From positions 100,596 to 164,595 of the forward strand of contig LGYU01000003.1 in the NCBI GenBank assembly GCA_001302245.1: a stretch of DNA of 64,000 bases, read 5' to 3'. The position numbers and the translations under genes were made by a program. Origin of the DNA: Chitinophagaceae bacterium PMP191F. Lineage in GTDB: Bacteria; Bacteroidota; Bacteroidia; Chitinophagales; Chitinophagaceae. The notes beneath the pieces are model-generated. The model saw only the letters and a program-made list of their open reading frames with translations. It was not told where the DNA came from and did not search any database. Positions 18,178-27,883 of this stretch are shown here, one piece after another (positions within the stretch are counted from its first letter, which is position 1; each line of letters begins with the position of its first letter).

Positions 18178-18503
18178 GACGGGAGTTGGTTAGAAAAAAA
18201 GCCTCCCGATCAAAAAAGTTGCCAATTTATCTGTTCAATAACATCCTGTCGTGTTGTCTTTATACTTTTAATAAACGGCAGTCATTCATTTACTGCTTGC
18301 TGTTGTTATGACAGCCCCGCAAACATCAAATAAATTTCAATACGTTGCCATTGTTATATGTACAGGAAAAGAATAATGTGCCGGAATGATAATGCATGAT
18401 ATATCTGTAGATATTTTTCGGAAGTATTCTATAAAAAAGGATGTCCCTGCAATAACTGCAGAGACATCCTGAGAGGGGGTCTGTATCAAAGAAAATTGGA
18501 TTA
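18178..18503. other. Gene-free stretch
   Basis: These 326 bases lie between two minus-strand genes. They hold the terminator at 18433-18470; the rest is AT-rich and no promoter matching the Bacteroidota pattern was found. Confidence 0.6.
18433..18470 (-). terminator. Intrinsic terminator of the T9SS-sorted protein gene
   Basis: On the minus strand AGGATGTC pairs with GACATCCT, with an inner CTGCA/TGCAG stem, followed by six Ts (As at 18433-18438 on the plus strand). Confidence 0.85.
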
Positions 18504-20762
18504 TCAGTGTCTTACCAGTACCTGGCCACTGAATACGCGCTGACCGTTTTCATTTACTACATTCAGTATATAAATACCGTTCAGCAGCTTGTTGGCATCT
18601 ACGGCAAGTGTACCGCCAACAGTAGCTGTTTTCTGTTCCTGTTTCAATATACGGCCTGCCAGGTCTGTTACCTGTATTGTTACCCTTCCCTGCAACTGAC
18701 TGCCGGTAGAAACAGTAATGATACTGCTAACCGGGTTGGGGAAGATCTCAATAGCAGCAGATCTGCCAATGGCAATACTTCTGATAAGAGAGTTCTCAAA
18801 ACGTCCGTCAATATCTACCAGTTTCAGGCGGTAGTGATTGATACCGTTATTGGCGGCATTATCTGTATAGGTATAGGATGATGCACCTGTATAATCTACA
18901 GAACCAATAGTGCTGAAGTGTATACCATCTGAAGAGCGTTGTACTTCAAAACGCAAGAAGTTCAGTGCATCGGCAGTGGTCCAGTTCAATACCACACCAC
19001 CATTATTGCCTTTTACAGCATTGAAACTTACCAGTGTAATGGGCAACGCTGCATTAATAACCAGTGAGTAAGTATTGGTAGCCGCTACATTACCATTACT
19101 GTCGGCAGCCTGTGCATCGAATACAAATGTCCCCATTACAGTAGGCGTACCGGATATGATACCGGTAGAGGGAGACAATGTAAGTGTAGCGGGCAGTGAT
19201 CCGCTGGTGATGCTATACGTGAACGGAGCCAGGTCTGTATCGCCCGTTAGTTTCAGTTTTTGCGAATAAGGCGAGTTCCTGTTGCCGGAAGGCAATGTAG
19301 TAGGATTGAAGCTTACTGCCAGCACCTTAAGATAGGTGGTATCCCTGGCCGATGTTTCTGTACAACCATTCCTGGTCACCACTGATACATAATTGCCCTG
19401 GTTGGCAGCCTGCACATTGGTGAGCGAGATCTGGCTGGCACCTGTAGTAGTGGATGTGATCAGTGTATTGGCATTGTTGTACCAGTTCACACCATCCGTA
19501 GCACTGACAGGTGTAGCTGTTAAAGTAACATTTTGTCCGGGATATACCTTAATAGTATCTTTCATCACTGCCACAGGCGTACCCGTTACAGCCGGTTTCG
19601 GAATAATGCGGCTTACATCATATACGCGCAGGTTGCTCAATGCACTGACCGCTCCACCCATATAGATATCCACCCTGTCAAATACACCGTCTTTCACCGC
19701 CGCTGTAATACGGTAAATATTATTGCTGCCCGATAGCAATCGCAGATTCAGCAACGGAGAGTTAACAGCAATGGCATTTCTTGCCGTATCGCGATTATAA
19801 GGTGTGATAGTGAGACCAGACAATACAGTAGCGTCCAGCAATCCGGCACCCGGCTCCTGCAGATAGATACATACTGAATCGCCTATTTTAGAAGTTGTAT
19901 TGAATACCACGGTCTGAAATACACCACTCAAAACCTGCACACCGGCAGTCATTAAGTTGAATGTGGAAATGGTGGGATCTGTATCTATGGCATTGTATGG
20001 ATTGGTAACGCTGCCGGTTGCAGTAAGCAGGTTAGCCAGGCTATTGGAACGAACACCATACAATACATCTATTCTTGAGTTACAGGCCACTGGCGGAGTA
20101 GCATTTTCCATGATGTATGCATCATATATATACGCATTCAGTGCCACGGCCAAACCATTTCCGGTCAGCTTTACATATACACCCTGGTAAGAGGTGGTAG
20201 GATGGAGGGTGATTTCCACTTGCCCCGACCCGTTCAATGCACTTAATAATGCAGTACCGGTGTAAGCAGCATTCATGGTAGACGCCGTATACCCCGCCTG
20301 GTTGGCTGCACCGGTATAAAGAGGTGTAATGGTAGTGGCTGCTACAGTGCTCAGGTTACTGAAAGTACCTACTTCAATACCACTTAACAGATTCAGTGCA
20401 CTGGAAGGCAAACCAATTTTTACGGTAACCGGCGTGTTGGCAGCAATTGTTCTTGCAGTAGCGTTCGTTCCGGCAGTAGTAAACTCCTGGAACTGGGTGG
20501 CTGAAATCAAACCCAGCGCCGCCACAGGCACACTTAGTGTATCTGCTGTTCTGGGATTGCCATCCACTGCATTACCGGCACTCAATACTGTACCGTAAGG
20601 AAGACCTATACCTGCAACATAAGCTGTAGTAAAATAGGTTCCCTGAAAATTAGCATAGGTACGGGTTTTTATCTGTGCATACGATGCAAGAATGCAACAT
20701 TGTACGGACAACAATAAAAACAGTCTTAGCTTAACAGATAGTAGTGTATCCTTTTTTTTCAT
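18504..20762 (-). CDS. T9SS type A sorted surface protein with Ig-like repeats
   Basis: The signal peptide is the stretch LLSVKLRLFLLLSVQCCILA ending ASYA-Q, so the start was placed at the ATG at 20762 rather than 26 codons earlier. The body is beta-rich and Thr/Ala/Asn-rich. A putative Ig-like domain near the middle contains GVNWYNNANTLI, and a cadherin-like He_PIG domain has LTLSPSTGIISGTP. The last 80 residues form a T9SS type A sorting domain: IEIFPNPVSS, then ITVS, VTDLAGRIL and LLNGIYILNV. It is thus exported across both membranes by T9SS and displayed or released. The ligand is unknown. Confidence 0.88.
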   Translation of the reverse strand: MKKKDTLLSVKLRLFLLLSVQCCILASYAQIKTRTYANFQGTYFTTAYVAGIGLPYGTVLSAGNAVDGNPRTADTLSVPVAALGLISATQFQEFTTAGTNATARTIAANTPVTVKIGLPSSALNLLSGIEVGTFSNLSTVAATTITPLYTGAANQAGYTASTMNAAYTGTALLSALNGSGQVEITLHPTTSYQGVYVKLTGNGLAVALNAYIYDAYIMENATPPVACNSRIDVLYGVRSNSLANLLTATGSVTNPYNAIDTDPTISTFNLMTAGVQVLSGVFQTVVFNTTSKIGDSVCIYLQEPGAGLLDATVLSGLTITPYNRDTARNAIAVNSPLLNLRLLSGSNNIYRITAAVKDGVFDRVDIYMGGAVSALSNLRVYDVSRIIPKPAVTGTPVAVMKDTIKVYPGQNVTLTATPVSATDGVNWYNNANTLITSTTTGASQISLTNVQAANQGNYVSVVTRNGCTETSARDTTYLKVLAVSFNPTTLPSGNRNSPYSQKLKLTGDTDLAPFTYSITSGSLPATLTLSPSTGIISGTPTVMGTFVFDAQAADSNGNVAATNTYSLVINAALPITLVSFNAVKGNNGGVVLNWTTADALNFLRFEVQRSSDGIHFSTIGSVDYTGASSYTYTDNAANNGINHYRLKLVDIDGRFENSLIRSIAIGRSAAIEIFPNPVSSIITVSTGSQLQGRVTIQVTDLAGRILKQEQKTATVGGTLAVDANKLLNGIYILNVVNENGQRVFSGQVLVRH

Positions 20763-21259
20763 AAATAGAATATTTAGTAATAAAAACTTTGATATCGCTG
20801 AATATTCTACTGAATAGGCAATAAAGGATACGTTCTGCAATAAACGCAGATACGAATGGAGTGGATATAATAAATCTGATAGTGTGTTACGTAAGCACCC
20901 TGTGAAGGTTGAACAATAAACACCTTTACGTACAATAATACGTGTGCAAATAATCAGGCCGGGATGGATTGGGAATTCTTAGTTACTATTGGGAATATCA
21001 GAAAATATCCCGAAGGTTTGGCGAGTACATGGTTTCAGGTAGTAAAACTAATATAAAATATGAGTTTTGTTTACTGCCGGGTGAATTAAATTTTATAAAT
21101 ACAGATAAAAATACAATCAATGTTCAATGATACCCGAAAGCGGTCAAAAAACAAACCATTTGTTTAAATCTTATATTGAAAAACACCCACACCCTTAATC
21201 GCTTTTACTCAATAGAGGTATAAAGTCCATCATAAAATCTATCCAAATTCTCGCTATCA
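20763..21259. other. Gene-free AT-rich stretch
   Basis: These 497 bases separate the T9SS-sorted protein gene (minus) and a small plus-strand frame, so promoters in both directions may lie here. I found no good TAnnTTTG element and no hairpin of note. Confidence 0.5.
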
Positions 21260-21550
21260 GTGAAAACTATGCTACTGCGATTTAACAATTCAATTGTGCA
21301 TGCATGCTACCATTTTATACATCACATCTCAAACATTCCTACTAAATATTGCTTATATATCGGTTATGGCGAAACAGGTACCTTTGCCTACCTGATTGTA
21401 AAACAGCCATTGGATGAACACCACCGCATTACAGCCATTTGCCAAAGCATATATGCAGATCTGCCAGCCACCGTTTTTGAAGCTTTACCAAAAGTACCGG
21501 CAGACCGCGACCAGCATATGTACATAAAAAAATCCGAAATACGCAAATGA
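21260..21550 (+). CDS. Small hypothetical protein
   Basis: A 96-residue frame that I do not recognise. It has no signal peptide or membrane segment. It is His- and Tyr-rich near the start, with IGYGETGTFAYLIVK in the middle and a basic tail. An imperfect hairpin directly overlaps its end (21533 to about 21564). An ATG at 21269 is an alternative start. The frame is plausible but unproven; it stands alone between two minus-strand genes. Confidence 0.4.
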   Translation: MKTMLLRFNNSIVHACYHFIHHISNIPTKYCLYIGYGETGTFAYLIVKQPLDEHHRITAICQSIYADLPATVFEALPKVPADRDQHMYIKKSEIRK

Positions 21551-21789
21551 CGTATTCCGGATGGTAGTATTTGATACCGTTGAACCAGATGGCCGGTGAC
21601 ACACAGCCACGGCTTCGGCTGTCAGGTTTTGCTTTTATTGAAATACAGGTTGTGTCTTAGCAGCGTTGCGTGCATTATTTATGCTGAACGCCTTACGCTG
21701 AATACGGCAGTGGCTACTCATGACTGACATTTCACGTCTCACGTTTGCCTCCCAACAATCCAGCTATTTAGCCATCAAACAATCATCAC

Positions 21790-22641
21790 TTAGTTACTCC
21801 ACATACCCCAGTATTCATAGAAATCTTTATCGTCTTTAAGCGTGTAGGTTTGCGACTTACCATCTCTCTGTAAAGTCAGCACCACTTCTTTACCCGGAGG
21901 CTTATTCAACCCAATATACACCAACCCGCGCTCACTGGTTTTTGCAATGACTTTGGAATCGTATAGAATTTCAACATCTTTTGCGGGAGTTTGAAAATTT
22001 TTATCCCCGGCAATATGGGCTATAAATACTACCGGGTATTGAAAGCCAGAAAGATCAGGGGTGATGATGGTTCCGCCAAGTTCATCTTCTATTTTACCAA
22101 ATCCCAGCTTTTTTCTTTCCCTGTCGACCACTTTCACGTCTTTTACAGGATACAGGAAATTATTACCTAATGGATCTGCACCGGTCTGTAACCCGTATAC
22201 CTGGAATTTTCCCTGTCTGAACAGCAGCCGGTCTACAAAACGTGCATAATCAAGATTGGTGATCTGTTTAGACTGGTAAGCCTTGTCAATATATGCTGCA
22301 TATTTTATCTGGGCAGGTAGTTCGGCATGCTGAATTACAAAATAGTAAGCACTGCTTGCTTTGGCCGATGTTGTTTTACTATCCAGCCAGCCATATTGAT
22401 CCAGTAACGGAAATATTTCCGCCTGATTGACAGAATCTATATACCGTACGGAATCCCGCAACATCTTATACTCAGGACTTCCGGGTTTGGCTTTGGCAAA
22501 CTTTTCCCGTATGCCCTGGTCAAGATCGTATATACGCTCCAGCTTTTTGGTGATATCTTTTTTATCTGCAGTATGCTGTGCATGCAGGTCAGTAACCAGT
22601 AATACCAGCAATATGCCAGGCAGCGCGGACTTATATTTCAT
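21790..22641 (-). CDS. DUF6624 family exported protein
   Basis: A signal peptide (about residues 1-22, ending LHA-Q) is followed by the DUF6624 pattern: LLDQYGWLDSKTTSAKASSA, YFVIQHAELPAQIKYAAYI, then YARFVDRLLFRQGKFQVYG. The C-terminal 90 residues are beta-rich and look like a small extra domain. The biochemical role of DUF6624 is unknown. It starts 28 bases after the TolC-like gene and is the last gene of the exporter run, so it is probably co-transcribed and may be a periplasmic helper. Confidence 0.8.
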   Translation of the reverse strand: MKYKSALPGILLVLLVTDLHAQHTADKKDITKKLERIYDLDQGIREKFAKAKPGSPEYKMLRDSVRYIDSVNQAEIFPLLDQYGWLDSKTTSAKASSAYYFVIQHAELPAQIKYAAYIDKAYQSKQITNLDYARFVDRLLFRQGKFQVYGLQTGADPLGNNFLYPVKDVKVVDRERKKLGFGKIEDELGGTIITPDLSGFQYPVVFIAHIAGDKNFQTPAKDVEILYDSKVIAKTSERGLVYIGLNKPPGKEVVLTLQRDGKSQTYTLKDDKDFYEYWGMWSN

Positions 22642-22669
22642 TTTTATCTGAAATTGATTTTTTTTATTA

Positions 22670-24010
22670 CTACCATAACAATTTACCCTGGTAGTAATCC
22701 AGTATTTTAATGCGGAACAGGTAGTTGTACCGCGCTGTAATAAGGTTTACATTGGCACGGTCTACGTTGTTCTTGGCTATCATATAGTCTACCGAAGTAG
22801 CAGCGCCTTCATTAAAACGAACTTCTGCAGCGTGGAATGATTCTGTAAATGCGCTTACCTGTTCTACCGCAGCCTTGTAGGTTTCCAGCGCAGCGGTCAT
22901 ATTGAAATAATTCTCTTCAATAGACTGTTTGATCTGGGTCAGTGTTGTTTTTTGTGCAAACTCAGCTCTTTTGAATTCGTTTTTTGACAGTTTTAACTGG
23001 TTGCGGGCATAGAAATTATTCAGGATGGGAATATATACATTGAAACCAAAATAAGTACCATAGTTATTCTTGATCTGGTCAAAATATTTGATCTTTTGTG
23101 CATTGGCATCAGCAGCCAGGCTTGAATAGTTATCTGATACACCACCATTTAAACTAAGTGTGGGCCACAGGCTGCCACGATTGGCTTTTACAGCCTGCGC
23201 AGCACTTTGTTTTCTCAGATCAACTGCTTTTATCTGTGCCAGTTCTGTCAGTGCCACATCATAAATATTATCTACAGTAGCTGAATACTGCATGGAAAAC
23301 TCTGCCGGATTTACCGGTATCAGCTTCATATTCTTGTTATAGGGAACATTCATCAGTTGCGCAAGTGACAGCTTGGAAGCGTTTAAAGCATTGCGGGCGC
23401 TGGTAACGCTGATATTATCGGTGGCCAGTTGTCCTTTCAGGTCGTACAATTGTGAAGGACTTACAGCGCCTTCATTATTCATTACATTCATACGCTCTAC
23501 CTGTTTGCTGCTTACCACATACTGTTTTTCTGCCTGTGCCAGCAATTCTTCGTTGTTCAATACCTGCAGATAGGCCAGCATTACCGACAACGTTGTTACA
23601 TCTTTGGCCTGCTGCCATTCCATTTTACTGGCGTCGTATGACAATGAGGCTCTTTTCAGCGAGTGAAGCAAACGGAAACCGTTGAAAATGGTAACCTCAG
23701 AAGACAACCTGTAGTTGGCACTGGTAATGTTGTTGTTTACATACGCATTGGAAAAGGGATCAATATTACGTCCCTGGCTGAAAGTATGTCCTACATTACC
23801 GGTAACGGTTGGAAAAAGATTACCTACAGCCTGGTTATGGTCAACCGACGTGCCCTGCATCTGAAAATAACGCTGCATTACATCGCTATTATTCGCAATG
23901 GCAGCATCCACGCACTGCTGAAGGCTATATATTACCGAATCGCCCTGGCTACTGGCCTGCCCGTACCACAGTATGCACAAAAAAGTAACAAATAACTTAC
24001 TAGCCCGCAT
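22670..24010 (-). CDS. TolC-family outer-membrane efflux protein
   Basis: This is the outer-membrane channel of a tripartite exporter. A signal peptide (about 1-21) is followed by two TolC-type repeats of long amphipathic helices: YSLQQCVDAAIANNSDVMQR near the start and the matching ALTELAQIKAVDLRKQSAA in the second half. The end (SVDYMIAKNNVDRANVNLITARYNYLFR) is the usual last helix. At 446 residues it is normal. It is the only TolC homologue in the cluster and lies 34 bases after the ATPase gene, so the two belong to the same transcript. Confidence 0.92.
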   Translation of the reverse strand: MRASKLFVTFLCILWYGQASSQGDSVIYSLQQCVDAAIANNSDVMQRYFQMQGTSVDHNQAVGNLFPTVTGNVGHTFSQGRNIDPFSNAYVNNNITSANYRLSSEVTIFNGFRLLHSLKRASLSYDASKMEWQQAKDVTTLSVMLAYLQVLNNEELLAQAEKQYVVSSKQVERMNVMNNEGAVSPSQLYDLKGQLATDNISVTSARNALNASKLSLAQLMNVPYNKNMKLIPVNPAEFSMQYSATVDNIYDVALTELAQIKAVDLRKQSAAQAVKANRGSLWPTLSLNGGVSDNYSSLAADANAQKIKYFDQIKNNYGTYFGFNVYIPILNNFYARNQLKLSKNEFKRAEFAQKTTLTQIKQSIEENYFNMTAALETYKAAVEQVSAFTESFHAAEVRFNEGAATSVDYMIAKNNVDRANVNLITARYNYLFRIKILDYYQGKLLW

Positions 24011-24044
24011 AAATATTCCTCTTTAAAAATGATGATGGTATCTG

Positions 24045-24710
24045 TTATTGTTTTTCAATCCTGCCATCCAATAGTTCAATGATTCGTGAACCATAGGTAG
24101 CATTTTTTTCAGAATGGGTTACCTGTATAATGGTTACACCATCCTGGTTAAGCTGTTTGAATAATTGCATGATCTCTTCGCCCTGTTTGGAATTGAGATT
24201 TCCTGTAGGCTCATCTGCCAGTAATAATTGCGGGCGTGCAATCAGTGCACGCGCAATACCTACCAACTGTTGCTGACCACCGGAAAGCTGTGAAGGGAAC
24301 AGGTCTTTTTTGCCAACAATCTGGAACCTGTCCAGGATATCGGCCACCATGGCTTTACGTTCAGAGGTTTTTACATTCTGGTAAATAAGTGGTGTTTCGA
24401 TATTTTCATACACGGTCAGCTCATCAATAAGGTGATATGCCTGGAACACAAAACCGATATGCTGTTTGTATAACTGTGACCGTTGTTTTTCTTTCAGGGT
24501 ATGTACCGGTTGGTCAAGAAAGAAATACTCACCTTCAGAAGCATCGTCCAGCATACCCAGTATATGCAGCAGGGTAGATTTTCCGGAACCGGAAGGTCCC
24601 ATAATAGATACAAATTCGCCGGTGTTGATGGTAAGGTTAATGTCTTTCAGAATAAACGTAGGTTTACCTCCTACATTGACCCATTTTGAAATGTGCTTCA
24701 GTTCTATCAT
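24045..24710 (-). CDS. ABC transporter ATPase (MacB/LolD type), NBD1
   Basis: A cytoplasmic ATPase partner of FtsX-type permeases. The Walker A motif GPSGSGKST is at residues 38-46, the signature LSGGQQQ at 142-148, and Walker B LLLADEP and the switch His in VTHSE follow. Two positions deviate: the residue after the signature is Leu149 where Arg is usual, and the D-loop reads GNLNS, with Asn173 instead of Asp. The gene lies between permease P1 (127-base gap) and the TolC-like gene, in the unit driven by the second control block. It probably serves P1 and may serve the other permeases. Confidence 0.92.
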   Translation of the reverse strand: MIELKHISKWVNVGGKPTFILKDINLTINTGEFVSIMGPSGSGKSTLLHILGMLDDASEGEYFFLDQPVHTLKEKQRSQLYKQHIGFVFQAYHLIDELTVYENIETPLIYQNVKTSERKAMVADILDRFQIVGKKDLFPSQLSGGQQQLVGIARALIARPQLLLADEPTGNLNSKQGEEIMQLFKQLNQDGVTIIQVTHSEKNATYGSRIIELLDGRIEKQ

Positions 24711-24837
24711 GACGCTGTGTTAAAATATTTTAAATGCCCCTAAGATATATGTTCTGCTTATCAAAGTCGATTTTTGCTGCACGATGTTTCATAAAAAGTA
24801 ATAATGCATAAATGTTATTCCTGTTACGGCTTATACG

Positions 24838-27291
24838 CTATTCGCTCCGCAATGATTTTACCGGGTTGTCCATAGCCGATCTTATTACTTTGAAAGCCAT
24901 GACAAGTATGGCAATCAGTAACATGATACTGCCACACAGGGCAAATATCCACCAACTGATGGCTGCACGATAGGCAAACCCCTGCAACCATTGATGCATA
25001 GCCCACCAGGCCAGGGGTATTGCTATTACAAAAGCCAGCAGTACCAGTTTTACAAAGTCTTTTGACAGCAATGTTACCAGTTGGGTTACAGTGGCACCCA
25101 GCACTTTTCGTACACCTATTTCTTTTACACGCTGGTTGGTGGTATAAATAACCAGTCCCAGTAAACCAAGACAACTGATCACCACAGCCAGTCCTGATGC
25201 CCATGTCAGCAGACGTACTGTTTGCTGTTCGGTTTTATAGAAAGAAGCGATGCGCTCATCCAGGAATTTATAGCTGAAATCACCAGCAGGGTATATTTCT
25301 TTCCATGCCGTTTCAATACGCTTCAGTGTGTTTTTCCAATTGTCAGCATCATTTCCCCGCGGCTGTAATGCCACATGAAAAACATTGTGAAAGTTGCCCG
25401 TACTGGTAAGTGCCAGTGGTGCTATTGCTTCACGCATTGACTTGGAATGAAAATCGGCTACCACACCCACAACAGGCGCTTCCCAGGTACCCCGGTCAAC
25501 AAACAATTTCAATGCATCTTCCGGTTTTTTACATCCCAGAAAACGTGCATAGGATTCATTGATCAGGTATTCACGTATTGTATCACTGTTGTGCAGGTTA
25601 CGGCCTGCCAGCAGCTTAATACTATACAATTCCAGATATGCGCTATCTGCATTCTTGATCTGTACTGTTATATTTGTTTCTTTTCCATGCACATCCTTTA
25701 CCTGCATGGTACTGAAATTGATATCATTGCTGGCAGGGGGTGCTCCGCCCAGGCTTACGTTACTGATACCGGGTATGGCATGCAGCTTTTCCAGCAATAC
25801 ATATTGTTTATGATCAGGTTCGTCATAATTAACGGGAACTGAAAAATTCACAATGGCATCTTTACTGAAACCAAGATCCTTATTCATTGAAAAACGGATC
25901 TGCTGGCTTACTATAAAAGTGGCAATAATGAAAAACTGGGCTATCGCAAACTGGGTTACAGTTAAGCTTTTACGCAGTAATGCTTTGCGGGTGGTACTGC
26001 CTGTGGCAACTGCCTGCCCTTTCAATACCTGAACAGGTTTGTAGCGCGATAATACCAGGGCGGGATAAAAGCCTGATATTACACTTACAGACACCAGCAA
26101 CAACCCGGTAAATAACCATAACTGCGGGTTGGCGGTAAGACTGAATGTAAGCCCCTCAGGAATAAAATCAGCAAATATTTGCAGGATCAGTGGTGTTAAC
26201 AGCAACGACAATATAGTTGCCATCAATGTCAGCACAAATGTTTCAGCAAGGAACTGAACCACCAGTTGTGCCCGTGAGCCACCCAATGTTTTGCGGATGC
26301 CAATTTCTTTTGCGCGTTGTACTGCCTGTGCAGTAGTAAGGTTTACAAAATTAATACCGCCCAGCAGTAATAAAAAAGCTGCTACTGCCAATAGTCCATA
26401 CAGGGTTGGCTTATGGGCTTGTCGCTGACTAAAAGCATCAAAATCGCTGTTGAAATGCACATCGTTCAATGGCTGCAGATAATAATCCGATTTCAGGCCA
26501 TCGTTAGTTTTTTTATACTTTTCCCGCAGCGCTGAAAGCTTTTTATTGAGTTGCTGTATATCTGTACCAGGCTGTAATTTCACAAAAAACTGGGAAGCTG
26601 AATTTATACTTCCCCATTCATCGGTGTAGTTTCGTTCTTCCAGCCCTATGGACTTGAAAGTAGCCGCAGATAAAAATTCTTGAAATACAAAATCCGTAGG
26701 CTTTGGCAGGTCTTTTACAATTCCCGTAACAGTTGCATGAATGGTATCCTTGTATGTGATTATACGTCCGATGATATTATCATACGGTATATTACCAAAA
26801 TAATCTTTTGCCCTGTTTTCGGTCAGTACCACTTGTCCGGGCGCATTCAAGGCGGTTGCAGGATTACCATACAACCATGTATACGGGAAAAGATTAAAAT
26901 AATTCCCGTCTGCAAAAACAATCTTTTCCTGGTTCCTGATTACACGTTCTTTCCCGTTATTACCAGGCAGGGTAATGCTGGCCCCGTTAAAACCATCCCA
27001 GAAAGCTGCAGATGCAGTAATACCCGGAATTTCATTTTGCGCCAGTTTGGTCAATGGTCCCGGTACACCTGAATTTTTAAACTCCTGGTTAGGAAAATGC
27101 ATGATACTTACTACACGATATAGGTTTTCTGTTCCCTTTCCAAAGCGGTTATAACGAAATTCATATTGCACAATCAGGTAAATAACCAGCGCTGCACTGA
27201 TACCAATTGCCAGTCCTGATATATTGATCAACGAGAAAATTTTATTTCCCCTGATATTCCTGAACGCTATTCTAAAATAATTACCGAACAT
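24838..27291 (-). CDS. FtsX/MacB-type ABC permease P1
   Basis: This 817-residue permease has two FtsX modules in one chain. Each has a first membrane helix, a large periplasmic MacB-like domain and three more helices. Helices are predicted near residues 20-42, 290-312, 345-370, 385-410, 435-455, 695-717, 745-768 and 780-805. The coupling segments RAKEIGIRKTLGG and RVKEIGVRKVLGA follow the helices. It is the only permease in the downstream unit (113-residue gene, P1, NBD1, TolC, DUF6624). The second periplasmic domain has SNVSLGGAPP, resembling P6. The start follows the 113-residue gene by 19 bases. The substrate is unknown. Confidence 0.9.
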   Translation of the reverse strand: MFGNYFRIAFRNIRGNKIFSLINISGLAIGISAALVIYLIVQYEFRYNRFGKGTENLYRVVSIMHFPNQEFKNSGVPGPLTKLAQNEIPGITASAAFWDGFNGASITLPGNNGKERVIRNQEKIVFADGNYFNLFPYTWLYGNPATALNAPGQVVLTENRAKDYFGNIPYDNIIGRIITYKDTIHATVTGIVKDLPKPTDFVFQEFLSAATFKSIGLEERNYTDEWGSINSASQFFVKLQPGTDIQQLNKKLSALREKYKKTNDGLKSDYYLQPLNDVHFNSDFDAFSQRQAHKPTLYGLLAVAAFLLLLGGINFVNLTTAQAVQRAKEIGIRKTLGGSRAQLVVQFLAETFVLTLMATILSLLLTPLILQIFADFIPEGLTFSLTANPQLWLFTGLLLVSVSVISGFYPALVLSRYKPVQVLKGQAVATGSTTRKALLRKSLTVTQFAIAQFFIIATFIVSQQIRFSMNKDLGFSKDAIVNFSVPVNYDEPDHKQYVLLEKLHAIPGISNVSLGGAPPASNDINFSTMQVKDVHGKETNITVQIKNADSAYLELYSIKLLAGRNLHNSDTIREYLINESYARFLGCKKPEDALKLFVDRGTWEAPVVGVVADFHSKSMREAIAPLALTSTGNFHNVFHVALQPRGNDADNWKNTLKRIETAWKEIYPAGDFSYKFLDERIASFYKTEQQTVRLLTWASGLAVVISCLGLLGLVIYTTNQRVKEIGVRKVLGATVTQLVTLLSKDFVKLVLLAFVIAIPLAWWAMHQWLQGFAYRAAISWWIFALCGSIMLLIAILVMAFKVIRSAMDNPVKSLRSE

Positions 27292-27310
27292 ACTGTTTTA
27301 TAAATTTCAA

Positions 27311-27652
27311 TTATTCAAACTTTGTCAGGCTCTCTGTATTACTGCCGGTCAGTTGTTGCTGCAATGTGCTGTTGCAAACAGGTTGTGTGGTAAACACAGT
27401 GGTTGTGCCGGCCACTGTACGTACTGCATACAGCCCGGGAGTGGCCGCATGCAAATGCCCTTGTTGCGCAGCGATGGGCCTGGTGTACATACGTACATCA
27501 TCTTTGCTGATACGGCCGCCGCCGGGGATAAAATGTATTACAGGATAAATGATCATGGCTATACTGATACCGGCCACCAGCCCGAAGATGCTGTGCAGCC
27601 ACAGGCTTTTGTTTTTGAAAAAATGACCGGTTGTTAATTCATGGCTATACAT
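27311..27652 (-). CDS. Small single-helix membrane protein, first gene of the P1 unit
   Basis: I do not recognise a family. The protein has 113 residues: a short N-terminus with KNKSLW, one membrane helix (about residues 19-43, IFGLVAGISIAMIIYPVIHF) and a tail that would lie in the periplasm, with two Cys-free Thr/Ala-rich stretches and a single Cys near residue 93. It directly follows the second copy of the control block and precedes P1 by only 19 bases, so it is likely translated and co-expressed with it. It could be a small subunit or regulator of the exporter. Confidence 0.55.
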   Translation of the reverse strand: MYSHELTTGHFFKNKSLWLHSIFGLVAGISIAMIIYPVIHFIPGGGRISKDDVRMYTRPIAAQQGHLHAATPGLYAVRTVAGTTTVFTTQPVCNSTLQQQLTGSNTESLTKFE

Positions 27653-27688
27653 TGCTATACCTTTTGTGCTATACGAATGCCTTCCATA

Positions 27689-27796
27689 CTCTCAACTACA
27701 TGCCAGAATTGTAAACTAAATGGTTTTCAATCAATTACAATACAGCCATATACGAACCAGTTCGTTTCCGATACAAAAAGTGTACGGTTTTGATAC
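27689..27796 (-). promoter_or_regulatory. Control block copy B (before the P1/NBD1/TolC unit)
   Basis: On the minus strand it reads a distal 28-base block (27769-27796), the ACGAA-N4-TTCGT palindrome, then a TGGCATG element (27705 downward) followed by TAGTTGAGAGTAT. The TGGCATG resembles the -24 half of a sigma-54 promoter, but the -12 GC is not present. The same elements at the same spacing lie in front of the adaptor gene. The block ends 36 bases before the start codon of the 113-residue gene. Confidence 0.55.
27752..27765. promoter_or_regulatory. Putative activator-binding palindrome, copy B
   Basis: ACGAACCAGTTCGT: perfect inverted repeat (ACGAAC/GTTCGT with a 2-base centre), 47 bases upstream of the TGGCATG element. 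Such a symmetric site suits a dimeric NtrC-type regulator. Confidence 0.5.
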
Positions 27797-27800
27797 AGTA

Positions 27801-27834
27801 AAAAACAGAAAAGGAACCACCTGGAAGTGGTTCC
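27801..27834 (-). terminator. Intrinsic terminator after permease P2
   Basis: GGAACCAC pairs with GTGGTTCC (27813-27834), followed on the minus strand by a T-rich tract. It lies 49 bases after the P2 stop and directly before control block B, so it divides the array. Confidence 0.75.
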
Positions 27835-27883
27835 CCTGCAACGTATTATAAATGAAATTGATTATTGTTCCGTGAAAGCTGTG

